A DNA stretch of 64,000 nt from NCBI GenBank assembly GCA_014607495.2, contig CP053155.1, forward strand, positions 2,046,001-2,110,000, in the 5' to 3' direction. Under the pieces are notes generated by a model, which saw only the letters and a program-made list of their open reading frames with translations, had not been told where the DNA came from and made no database searches. Made by a program: the position numbers and the translations under genes. Numbering within the stretch: position 1 is the first letter of the stretch; each line of letters starts with the position of its first letter. Shown in pieces: positions 37,398 to 49,200 of the stretch. The DNA is from Carposina sasakii. Taxonomy: Eukaryota > Arthropoda > Insecta > Lepidoptera > Carposinidae.

Positions 37398-37517
37398 GTC
37401 ACCGACCCGCCTGCCCAGCGTGGTGACTATGGGCAAATATATGGCCCCCCATGGCAGTCTTGTGACGTGCCCTGGGGGAGGCCTACGTCCAGCAGTGGAC
37501 TGCAATAGGCCGATGAT
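37397..37517 (+). mobile_element. LINE 3' fragment (family L2) joined to the CASD1 stop codon
   Basis: gtcaccgacccgcctgccca through ggaggcctacgtccagcagt to ataggccgatgatg, a family L2 end with a short (GAT) tail. It begins immediately after, or with the last base of, the CASD1 tag stop codon. Confidence 0.75.
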
Positions 37518-38206
37518 GTCCTAGTGATGTTTTGCTGTTCAGTATTTTGTAAGGATGTATTGTATATAGGCTTGTAAAGTTGCGTTGTGTTTATTTATTT
37601 CATTGGCGCCCCACGTTGGGCGCCATTTGATTTGTTATAGTAGTACCACGGTGGAGATAAAGGGGGCGTAACAATACGCTTTTACCCGACTGTCCCAGAA
37701 AAAGGGTTATGCTTTTCGAGTGTATGATTGTATCTCGCTCTGGAGCCTAAACGACTAGACGCATTTGCGCTTGAGAGATATTAACAGATTTATTTCCGTT
37801 GTGAGATTGGGTATTTTTTAAAAATTTTTTGGAAAAATTGTCTCTAAAGACCAACGCATTATTTATTGGAAGGAAACTTGAAACTAAATGATTATAAAAT
37901 TATTAATAAAGAAAATGGAAAAAATTCTTCATCCGAGTGGGAATGATTATCATTTGGCTGGTAGTGATAAATTGTGATTTTTTCCTCTTTTAGTATGTTG
38001 ATACTTGATTTAAGTGTATTATTGCCTCCGGGCACCAATTTAAGGCATTTTTTAATTGTCTTACTTAAATACAGCTATATTTATATAATAAATATGTAAT
38101 ATGTAGGTTATTGTATTTAATGTACATATAATTTGTGTGATATTAAAGTAAGACTTGCAATAAGGCTGTAAATAATGTAATATCACTGAAAGTTACTTGA
38201 ACACTT
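37518..38206. other. CASD1 3' flank
   Basis: AT-rich, no gene. An aataaa at 37905-37910 is a plausible CASD1 poly(A) signal, giving a 3' UTR of about 500 bases that includes the LINE fragment. Confidence 0.4.
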
Positions 38207-38887
38207 AGACGAAAACAAAATAGCGGAAGATAGGTGACTCGTCTGCAGCGCATGGACCGCTTAAATTAGGCCAACGTCGCCTGATTTTACTCATTTGCAG
38301 TTGAGAGTAGCAATAGAGCGCTCGTGTGACGGAAGAAATTCTTTTTTTATTTTAAGCGGTGTAAAAATTATCAAAATGCCTTCATGTGCTTTTGTGCGTT
38401 GTACTAATCACTCAAAAAAAAAAACAAATCACATGGAATCACTTTTCACGCATAAGTACACGAAAACTTTAAATTCTTAGGTTAATAATTGTAAATTCAC
38501 TTATTGTTTTGATCGCCATTTTGCAGAGCGAGATAAAAATATATGATACATCTATGTGCGACAAGTTAAACAAGCAAACACGTGCCGTGCGTGTGCGAAT
38601 GCGCCCGCTGTGTTTCGTTTTTGCAGTAGCTTCTTACCATAGTTATTGTCTGGGATACGAGCTGACACGACTCAACCCGAAATTATTCCGATGATGCTCC
38701 ATTGAAACGAGCTTATCTCGCTCGCGCTACTGTCGAAATAAATAGGTTTGTCTCTATCGCTCAGTAGTGTACAACGTTACATAAATTACAGCTGTGTGTG
38801 TGTTCGTGCGTGTAGTTGTGTAGCATGCCTAATTTCTAGTTAACGATTTTAAGGACGTGCCCTATCTTCCGCTATTTTGTTTTCATC
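38207..38887 (+). mobile_element. Inverted-repeat DNA element with a THAP-like zinc-finger fragment
   Basis: Ends tagacgaaaacaaaatagcg... and ...cgctattttgttttcatctta form inverted repeats of about 27 bp (core gaaaacaaaatagcggaaga). From 38376 a frame reads MPSCAFVRCTNHSKK, the start pattern of THAP domains (C-x2-4-C). About 30 codons later, after a stop, another frame reads CFDRHFAERD, like the THAP CxxH-F block. P-type transposases begin with THAP domains, so this may be a decayed P-like relative; that class call is inference. Confidence 0.6.
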
Positions 38888-39343
38888 TTAGCTTGAATAT
38901 ATTTAATTACTTTGTGTAAAGGCATAATTACTTATTTTTATAATTTTTTAGGAAATATTATAGGGTGGATCCACTGACCTATCTTAAAAAAGTATTCGTT
39001 GCGCTGGTCGACGAAGTATTTTAAAACTGAATATGTAAAATATATAAGTGTTAAATTTACATAGATTCTAGTGCCAGTCGCCGGCTATTATATACGTAAT
39101 GAATGTATTGATATTTCTTTATCAAATTAATTTAATGGCGGCATGTCTAAAGGCTTCTATGACGCATTATGCCGGCGGCATTTTACGTATGAAATTTTCC
39201 CGAAATTCCCGCAGGAACGGGAAAAACGAGAATTTTACAGTTTACGTAGACGAAGTCGTGGGCGTCCGCTAATAATAATAAATGTCTGTTGTTAGATAGT
39301 TACTCTGAGCTAAGTTGGCACAAAAGAACAAGTTATTTTTTAA

Positions 39344-39579
39344 CACGTTGACGGACAGTAGAAACAAGTGAAATTCGAAAATTGACACTATATGTTTTTG
39401 TAATTTTTAGAATATTAGAAGTATGGTTTTACTCTTTCTGCTTAAATACACTTAATTTTGATTAATTCAATACAGCCGCAGTGTCTAAAAACGACCGTTT
39501 CGTATTGGACGGCTATTGCCGTCATGTCACATAGTGAACTTGAACTTGACGGCTATAGACGCAACTGTCCGTCAACGTG
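39344..39579. mobile_element. piggyBac-like MITE (TTAA target)
   Basis: Perfect inverted ends cacgttgacggacagt and actgtccgtcaacgtg, each flanked by ttaa (39340-39343 and 39580-39583), the piggyBac target. The interior has no transposase but repeats gacggctat-type words from the ends. Confidence 0.75.
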
Positions 39580-39832
39580 TTAAAAAGAGCAAGTTATTAT
39601 TTTGTTTTTATCGTCTATTCACGTCTAGGAATTAGTAGAGGTCAATGGGCCACCTTTTATTTAGTTTTTTTCAGACTGCACAAAATTTAATGATGTCTTC
39701 TTTGGTATCCTAAGTACTAAATGTTTGTGATGGCCGCTATTATAATAACACATGGGGTAACTTGAACTGCAGGATCACGAGAGAGATCCTAAAGTCGTGT
39801 TTAGCATAACGGGGCCAGCTCCCCTAGTTGTC

Positions 39833-39905
39833 ATGCGTCGTGGATATCGTATTGAACGATATCGTATCGTCTCTACAAAATTCAACATGGCGGCTATATT
39901 TATCG
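39833..39905. repeat. Inverse copy of the repeat at 32200-32268
   Basis: gatatcgtatcgtctctaca and aaattcaacatggcggctat match the earlier copy in reverse complement. Confidence 0.6.
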
Positions 39906-40690
39906 TATTTGACAGGCTAAATGTCGATAAATCGGTTTATCATATCGCGTATAATCAAGTCATGCTATTAGAGCTGATGTTGTTAATAATAAGTACCAAA
40001 TTTGCTAGCTCATAGCCTGAGAGAACACCTACTCGTATGAGTTCCTTAGTCGACTCTTACGACATGCACGGAAGGAGATGCAGCAGATGTATTCTGGTGA
40101 AGCCCTGCATCGGAAAAGATGTATATTATAAGAATCTATAGCTATAATCATGTTAGTGATCATACTCCTAAGCAATATTGCGTTATTGGGTCCAGTGGAA
40201 AGTAGTATGTTAAGTTATGGTGAATTGTGATTTTTAAATTATTTAATAATGGTATATTTTAATGTCCTTTCACATAAGTCTAGGGAAATTTCTGGAATTA
40301 AATTCAAATGGCATAATTATGACGCGCACATTTTCAAGTGTTCCAACTTTACAACATACCTACCTAAATTATTTTTTAGCGGCCTTCGTTAAAACATGAA
40401 GATGGCGATTCTCGAACGCAATGTTCTTTCTTGCGGTAATCTCTTAAAATGTCTCCTAATCTAAATTACCAATTATGCAAGTTAAATAATCATAGATTTT
40501 TATCGTCAATTTGTTCGACTCTTGAGACGTTATCGGAGATAAACTATTATGATATGTCGATTCTGACCGTCACACTTTAAATTAGACTTTCTGTCTCAGC
40601 CTTTTATTAAGAATGGAGAGTGACAGACATTATTAATTTTAGGATTAGGTTTAGGTGTGGCTGTCAGAAACAGTGGTGTTAAAGACGGCT
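39906..40690. other. Intergenic, mostly unique
   Basis: No gene seen. It holds a short palindromic MITE at about 40553-40672 (attagactttctgtctcagc and complement), related to 21716 and 25345. Confidence 0.5.
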
Positions 40691-41062
40691 AAAAAAATAA
40701 CACGGATTGTAAACTAGAATTTTCTAGCGTGCTATATTTTATGCTGTTATAACAAGCAATTTAGCATGCGTGTGGCCGGAGCGGTGGCAGTCGCGTTAAA
40801 TCTAGCAGCACGCTAGCCGCAGCGCGAGACTAATAAATAGCAATCTAACGCCATAGCTCCGCCCACACGCATGCCCCACTCTCGCTGCAGCGTTACAGCG
40901 CGACGACCAAGTGCTACGTTATTTATCTATCCCTGCTAGTTGTCGCGCAGCACTTGCCGCGCGTGGTTAGTTATTTATAGCATCACAGTGCGTAGGTACT
41001 ATGTAGGTACATAGCACGCGATTTTTGCTATTGAAAAATAACGTGCTACATAAGACGCTAGT
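40691..41062. mobile_element. Probable MITE with ctagcgtgctat / atagcacgcg inner ends
   Basis: Outer words aaaaaataacacggattg and aaaaataacgtgctac, with inner tagcgtgctat and atagcacgcga, are partly complementary. The interior is GC-rich with gcatgcgtgtggc and complement gcccacacgcatgc. Ends are not sharply defined. Confidence 0.45.
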
Positions 41063-41967
41063 TTCTATATTAACCACCTCTAGTCAGAATCGACCACGAT
41101 GCCTATTTTTTATTTTGTTGCTCTAATGAAAAACCCTGTTTACTCGATGGCTGATATAATAATTAATTAGGTATGCCAAAGATTTAAGAAGTTTATAAAA
41201 CTATTCCAATTGTATAAACACTTATACAGTGTACACTTCAACAGTGTGGCGACTTATATGAAAGGATCATAAATCAAAAATGTTATCTATCTACATATTT
41301 TCGAACTGACACTTTTGTATTGTTTAACTTATTTATTTTCGTAAAGTTAAGTACTTTCTGTGATCAAAGTGGCGATCTTTGTGTTTATAAAAGTAAACTT
41401 GTATCTGCACTACAATTTGTTGTTTTTGTTTAGTTTTCCTCATTGTGAATGTTAAATCTTTAGTTTAATTTTATTTTTTGTAGTATGTACATACCCAAAA
41501 ACGATTAAAAATGTACATAAAAAAATAGTTAAATGGCGTCAGGTGAGCAGCCAATGAACGGCGGAATTACATCCACACAGCCAGCTGCCGATGTTTGGCT
41601 TACTCATTGTTTTAAAGTTTTTTTAGAATACAATTGCTATTTCTTAGAAACTGAGAAATACGGGCTATTGGTATATTTTGTGTTGAGCTATAAGTAGGAA
41701 TTCGGTGTGAAAAGCTGAAAATATATAGATGTAATAATATCTCAGAAATTATTTTACTACAGTTTTGACTGTGTAGTCCGTTTGCCATTGATAAAATCGC
41801 CAAACTGTCATAAATGTCAGTAAACGATAAAAAATGAGGGTAGGACTCGTAGAAAGAGATAGTCAAAGGTAGGACTAAATTAATTTGACATTAAAAAGTG
41901 CGCGAATGTGCGTGTTTGAGAGAGATGTATCTCGCATCCTTCTTTCTCCCGATACCTGCGCACGTCA

Positions 41968-42315
41968 TTAATAACACCTCTTATAACGTTCTGCAATGCT
42001 GGTACTTTGTCAGATATTCATCACTTATAATTCCCCGATTCCTTCCTACGCAAGCAGCTGAGATCTCTAGTGACGTGATAGAGACTTCCTGCGTACGCGA
42101 CTATAAATACCTCTTACAACCTGCTGCTATCCTGGTACTTACTAAGCAGAACTGTTCTTTACTAAAATTCGGCTTGTAGACTATTAACACCTCTTACAAA
42201 GTTATGCTATGCTGGTACTTTGTGAGATATTCTTCATTATGTTTCCCTGATTCCTGCGCAAGCGACTGAGATGTCCTCAGTAACGTGATCGATACTGTCT
42301 GCGTACGCGAGTATT
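41968..42315. repeat. Tandem direct repeat, about 135-bp unit
   Basis: Two similar units (41968-42106 and 42183-42315) each carry aacacctcttata/caa, atgctggtactttgt, agatattc and cgtgatagaga or cgtgatcgata, ending gcgtacgcga. A partial unit (42107-42182) with acctcttacaacctgctgct lies between. Confidence 0.7.
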
Positions 42316-42970
42316 TACGTTTTATCTGTAATTTACGTCGCGTCGAATGGAACTGAATTTCGCTACAAAATACTACTACTAAAAAATATACATAATATAC
42401 GAATGTTAGACCTGAAACGGTAAGGGTAGATAAATAAAATTAAAGCTAACAAGCAAAATTTACTTTTATTTCTTTACATTGTGAATAAGATGTATTTAGT
42501 AATATTGAATATACACCTTAGTACGTAAATGCATATTGTGTAAAACATATATACACAATTCACTTAAATATAATGTTCACAGAACGCATGTACCTATTCT
42601 CTCAAACAGTGTAAGTCAAAATTTTTATTTTACAAGTAAAATTTTCACGACTTTTAACTAAAAGACTTTCACGAAAGAGAAAAAGAACTTATTTGTGTTC
42701 TATAACTTTGTTTAAATTATTTAAATGTTAGGATTATTAAAGAATAAAAACAATAGGTATAAAATAAATAGTGATCAACATGTTGTACATATTTTGATTA
42801 AGTTTTTGGGCTACATTAAACAGGTGCACTTAAATGTACAGTCATTCTAATTTTACAATAATCTACACCGATGGTCCATGAGACGATTCGTGAAAAAATT
42901 TGCTGAGAATACAGTATATTTAAATAAAATACTATAATAGCATGAGACGGACGATAACAAATTTTTTTAC

Positions 42971-43222
42971 GTGGTATTTCCCACGCTGCGCTTGCCGATA
43001 CGTGGTATCCACTCTAGAACTTTCCGACTCCATCGGCCATCAGTTCTTCGAGCTATGTGCCCTGCCCATTGCCACTTCGCGAGGTGGACGGACGACCTGG
43101 CCAAGGTCGCGGGCGTCGGTTGGATGCAGGCGGCTTCCGACCGGTCGGAGTGGAGGTTGTTGGGGGAGGCCTATGTCCAACAGTGGACTTCTCAGGGCTG
43201 TAAATGATGATGATGATGACGT
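42971..43222 (+). mobile_element. LINE 3' end (family L1, RTE-like) with (GAT)n tail
   Basis: One frame reads RWTDDLAKVAGVGWMQAA then EWRLLGEAYVQQWTSQG, the C-terminus typical of lepidopteran RTE-type reverse transcriptases. A stop and (gatgat)n follow, the usual short tandem tail. 5' truncated, with frame changes. Confidence 0.8.
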
Positions 43223-44387
43223 GGTATTATCGCTGCCAGTTTATGATGATCATTATTTACTGCGCGATAGATTATTTTACGTCCGCCGATAGAAAAAGAT
43301 AGTTACATTAAGGACGTGTAAGTATGTAATAGACAAGTGGGCGAAAAACAAATGACCTACATGTACTTAATGGTTTTAAATTACAAAATACATATCTCAT
43401 TAAAATTACACAAATTAGATACGAAAGGAAACTGTGGATAGAAAAATATTCCATTTAAAACTGCGTGCAATGTTTGTTATATTACTCGTAGTTAATAGCT
43501 TAAGGCTCATTGGGTTAAAAGGTAGATTTTTCAAAAGGCAGATGTAATTGTAACTGATGAATAAATTTGGTGCTGTCTTACTCTAAAACTCGATTAATAT
43601 AGAGACAGCATCAACTTTATCCTTTAGATACACCTGCCTATCTGACCATAAAAAAAATTGTCCCCTAACGACCTATAAATAAATATTACATCTAAATATT
43701 AGTGTAGTAAATAAATTATTAATAAAATTAGTAAATTAAGCACAAAGTAGATAATTAGGTGAAGTATGAAAGATTCATAGAAGACGCATCAAGTAAAGCA
43801 AAGTAGGTACATAACAGCACTTTGCTTAAGTAAAAACAATTAGACAACAATGCTTTAAGAGTTAAGTTTTAGAAAATCAGTCTCAATGAACAGGCCTTCA
43901 TATTTAAGTTATTTTAAGTTACACTTCCTATACATAGATTCAATTCGAGTAAGATATTGAAAAAGTTAGCTAAGTATTTGCAAGGAATAATGTGCATGTC
44001 GTGAGATTTAAAATAATAAACAAACTAATAACTCACTTTTTGTGACAAATAGACTATCATTACTTCCTAATTCGTGAGTTATTTCTCATTAGGTAAGTTA
44101 TATAGATTGAAATATAAATTAAATCATAACCACTTGAAATTAATCTTAGGAATAATTTTATTTTCGTTTTTTTTTCATCAAATCTAAAGCATAAGCTTTG
44201 TTAGTTTATTGCCAATAATATATTACTTAGGTGTTTTCCATTTGGTCACTCAACTTATTTTTAACACGAGATTACGTAGGTAAAAAGAAACAACATTTTC
44301 TAGTAAACCAACTTTGAAATCTTAAAAAAAACTGCTGTCCATACAAACTTGAATACCCTACTGCTCTAAATTTTATATTTTTCTTCT

Positions 44388-44527
44388 TCAACCTATTGTA
44401 GTCTACTGCTGGACGTAGGCCTCCCCCAGGGCACGCTACAAGTCTACTGACACAGGGGGGTTTTGCGTTTTGGTTTGGTCGGTTTTGGTTTTTCGTGTTT
44501 TTCACCACGCTGGGCAGGCGGGTTGGT
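44388..44527 (-). mobile_element. LINE 3' fragment, family L2
   Basis: caacctattgtagtctactg, ctggacgtaggcctccccca and caccacgctgggcaggcggg, with a private insertion of gttttggtttggtcggtttt-type sequence. Confidence 0.7.
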
Positions 44528-46299
44528 TGTTGATTTTTATTATATGTACCTATAGATATAGATTTTATCTATAGTTAGTAACAAGTAGTAAAAGTTGTTT
44601 CGTTTTACCATGTCAAAAATAATTTAATTTATTTTGAAAACACCGTATAATTAAGTAATGTTGTAGTCAAAGTGTGAATCTATACTTTTCAAAGACACAT
44701 AGGTTGACATTTTGACATTAGTATAGGCGAGGATTATAGGACGATGACTTAAATTATTTAATCCTTATAATTCACGATATAGTTATATTCACTGAAAACA
44801 TAGAAGCATCTACACTTGGTTCTTGCAACACTGAGTCAGTCTTTAAACAGTCGAATCACATAAAATTATTGCTGAAATGGTTCTAGGCCACTAACTACAA
44901 GGTATAGAAGTATCGGCCTGACATTTTGTAAATTTAACTGACTTTAATGTTCCCAATATCATTAAATATTATAAAAGCCGATACTTTACTAAATATTTGA
45001 GGAATTAAGTAGCATGCACTTTAAAGGTAAGGTGTATTGCTAATATAAATCACACACTAGGTATCTAGGTAGGACTCTACTGGTATTTCAACAGAAATAT
45101 TAGTATTTTCTTGTATTCTAGTAAGAAACGAGATATCGACTGAGTAGACATATCGAAGTACTTACTAAGGTAACATAAACAAAACGTGAGCACGTTTGGT
45201 GTCTACTATAACATAACATATCTGTCAGTTGGTATTTAACGTTTTACAGTTACTTAATAATTGATATTGGTAATACTTTGACATCTAAAACCAAAAATAC
45301 TAGGGCACTATGATTCATACGGTTATTTTAACTAGATATTAGGTATTGCAGTTTCTATTCTATTGGTGCATCCGTAATAACGGATATATCAGATTAAATT
45401 ATATATATTTAACCACACATTAGACACGAATACTTAGGTAGGTATAACGATCGTGCATACATAAATACATAAACTGTTGTATAATAAATATTAATTGTGC
45501 ATTTGGTATACCAATTTTTTTGGGCCTTTAGTTTTGTTTTTTTTTTTTCACTTAGATCCTAAATCATTTACAGTTACACGACATTTTTCTCTCGAGGTTC
45601 GGTATTTACATTAAATCCTATTTAACCTATTTGAAAAACAGCAAAAGTGCGAAAAAACGATTTCACAAAATACGCATTTGAGCAATACATTTAAATATTT
45701 ACAGAAATATCTTTATACAAAAGGAAACAATTAAATACCTATACGAGAAACTAACAAGCAAAATAATTAACCAGAATTATAACTATGTATTATACTTAAG
45801 TATAAAATATACAAATGAAAAAAATAATTTTACTAATTTTTAATCAAATATGAATGCTTATTCTAGAACCTACAGTATATTTTCTATATCTACAAATAAA
45901 TTTATTGCTATCTGAAATTTATTTACACTAGCCCAAGACATCAAAAGTTAAAACAACGAAATGAAAATGTCAACTTTTAAAGAATCTCTACTTTAGTATC
46001 TATCTAATCCAATTCAACAATTTCTACATTCGTTTGCTTACACTACAATATATCACATTAGATTAGAATCTTGTATACTCAAATGTCAATTCGAATTGCG
46101 TCAAATGTCAAAATGGATATTCGCAGAAAACTCGACATGCCTGGTTTACCAGCAACATTGGAATATCGAGTATTTCATTGCGTCATGTATTTCACTCCCC
46201 TTCATGTATGTTCATATACCCCTCCGGGAAAGAGGGTGATTTTTTTATGTATATACATAATATGTAGGCATGTATTTCACTAAGGCGTGTCATTAAAGG

Positions 46300-49200
46300 T
46301 CAATCCGAGTTATCTTGTCCCCCAGTTACATTTAAAGTCCTCGTATCCTCACTGACTAATGACTTATCATATCGTCTTTGCCGAGTTATTTTCGGCCTGT
46401 TCCCGCTGAGAAGAGGGGCTGATATTGCATGGCTGGGCAGGCGGTTGAGGTCTTTTCGACCCTGTAAGAGAGGTGACGTCACGCTTGATGACTCGTCACC
46501 CTCATCATCTGAGAGGGCAGGATAGCTCTCTTTCATCTTCAAACTTCTTTCTAACCGTCGAAGGAATCTGGAGAACGCAATGAAGAATGAAAATAAATAA
46601 ATAGTACCTACTATATACCTAAGTAAACTGTTTTGTAATTGAGGATAGTACGGGTACCTATTATTATAGAAAACGAGAAACGTGAGATAAATACTATCTG
46701 AAATAGGTAGGTATCTTGACAAGAAAAAAAGATGCGGAACAGGTGCACAGTGAAAGAAAGGTAGAGTCCGTTTCATAGAACAACTCCAATGCATTATTTC
46801 AGAACTAAGTACATAGTTATTTTTTTAATGCAATCGCACAGATTGTGTAGTCATGCACATAGTAACTAGCGCCATCATTCAAAGGAACTATGCGGTGAAA
46901 CGCACTCTACCTAAAAGGTGATTCAAGTACAACAGCATTCATAATAAAGTACGCGGGTGGGTATGTGTTATAACCAGAGGTCGGAATTAGGTAGAGTCAT
47001 TTATGTACTTGCACTGATTTCATACAGCGAAAGAATAAAGTGGATATGCCTCAAATTCCGGTATTAATTTTAAAGAGCAGAAATTTTATGTTAATTATCT
47101 TTGTTTTATTTGTCTATCTCCGAGGGTTTTATTATTATTTATTTGTAATATTGTTGGCCACACGGGATTGTCCATTAGAAATCCTGGGAAGGTCCACATT
47201 AATATCAACATTTCGATGCAAGTACATAAATGACTACCTAATTCCGACCTCTGGTTATAACCATAACTTAAAATATAGAAGATGGATGAACTGAAAGAGG
47301 TGTGTCAGGACCGTGGCAACTGGAGATTTGAGATCTCTGCCTACCACTCCGGGAAAGAGGCGTGATTGTATGTATGTAAATTCCTACATAAAGAGACATG
47401 TAATAGAAAAGATACGTAAAACGAGAGATCAAGGGTTAAAGCACGCACCTTTGCATAGTTAATGAGCTATCTTTGCTAGATCTAATTGCCTTCGTGGACG
47501 TCGAAGGCTCGCTTGACGTGGAGGCGAACCTAGGTGTTCTACAAGTAATATTACTTTCGTACGTCATTAACTTAGTAAAAGTGTCACATGTATCAAATAT
47601 TCAAAGGTATACTATACCTACTAACTTTATGAAAATACTAGCGACGGCTCGCGACTATGTCCGTGCGAACTTTATAGCCTATGTGTTATTCTGATGTAAA
47701 ATTATAGCTTAAGCTACCCTTCTGGCAAGGTAGTTTCTGCGTGAAAGATTTACAAACACAGAGACACCTACATCCATTCTCATAGACTTTCGCAGCCTTA
47801 GAATAATGATTGGTCTTCGCTCACTCACAGCGAAGACTCATAATTATTCTAAGCTTAATGCAAATTACTCAAATGGAAATAATGGCAGGGTAGGTATATG
47901 TTAAACTGTCATTTAAGTCTAAATAAGTACCTTAAATAGGGACTTAGGTACGTTAAGGATAAATATTTCTAACAAAACAAAATCCATCATAAACTACACC
48001 ACAAGTAAGTACCTACCTAGGTCCCCGCCGGCTAGGCGGTCTGAGCAGTCTTTAAATAATTTTATTGTTATTACCTGATCTGATTGCTGATAGTTCTCAA
48101 CTTGTTGATTTTAGTTGGTTTTCTGGAATCTTCGGTGAGGTCCAAACTAGAAGATATCTTGTCCTGAAATGACAAAGTAAAAATTTTAAAGAGAAAGAGG
48201 CATAAGTAGATTAAATGTACATGTTAAAGGTCTCTCACATACATGGCACTACAATGTCCCGGTATCATAGGAGGCGTGCATCGAGGCGTATGGCCTAGGC
48301 ACAGCACTACTTATTAAGTTATTCATTAATTTGCAGTGAATTAGTTCAACTAAACTTAAAGTTACTTAGCAAAGATTCTAACAATTAAAACATTATTGTT
48401 TATTTCACAATTAATATACCTTGTATTACTAGCGACTTACAAGTACTATTGATTCGTTTATTTATCTACGAAGTACACACAGTACTACAGTTGTCCTAAG
48501 ACAAAACATATTGTCTCGGTATATATGTCCAAGCGCCAACAACTATAGGTATAATGTAGGTCTAGGTAGGTATATAAGGTCTATCCAAAATTAGTGATTA
48601 TCTTTTGACACGAAACTAGGTAGGTAAAAAGAACCAACTTTCACTATCAGCTGTTCAGATTTCAGTGCAGTAATTATTCGAGATTGTACCTATGGAACAG
48701 CTGTTTATTTTTTCAATATTTCGGAGTTGGTCCCAAAGTGAAAGTTGTATCTTTTTTCCTACCTAGTCAAAGTCGTGTCAAAAGATAATCACTAATTTTG
48801 GATAGACCTTATACAGGGTGTAACAAAAAGGGTATGTTAAGCGAAAAGCTACGTAAATAGCCCACTATAGAGAACCTATCCACAAAATTTGAGACTCGAA
48901 ATCACATGTTTATTTTTCCCGATAGTATGGAGAATTTTAAAATATCTCAGAAATTTTCATACAATCTTGAAAAATAAACTTGTGATTTCGAGTCTCAAAT
49001 TTGGTGTATAGGTTCTCTACAGTGGGCTATTCACGTAGCTTTTCGCTTAACATACCCTTTTTGTTACACCCTGTATAGAGATGATACGATACTGATTGGT
49101 AAGAAGAGAGGAAAACCTAATAGGAGTCTAGAATGAGCATCTCAAACAATATCTAATTCAGTATAGTTTTCAGGCTACATATAATTGTACAGGGTGGAAC

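Larger units (their letters stand above)
42316..46299. other. Downstream flank of the lectin/CUB gene, no further gene seen
   Basis: About 4 kb of AT-rich DNA. Read on the minus strand, AATAAA-type signals occur at several places (for example at 42465-42470), so it may be a long 3' UTR, but I cannot tell where the message ends. It holds LINE ends at 42971 and 44388. Confidence 0.4.
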
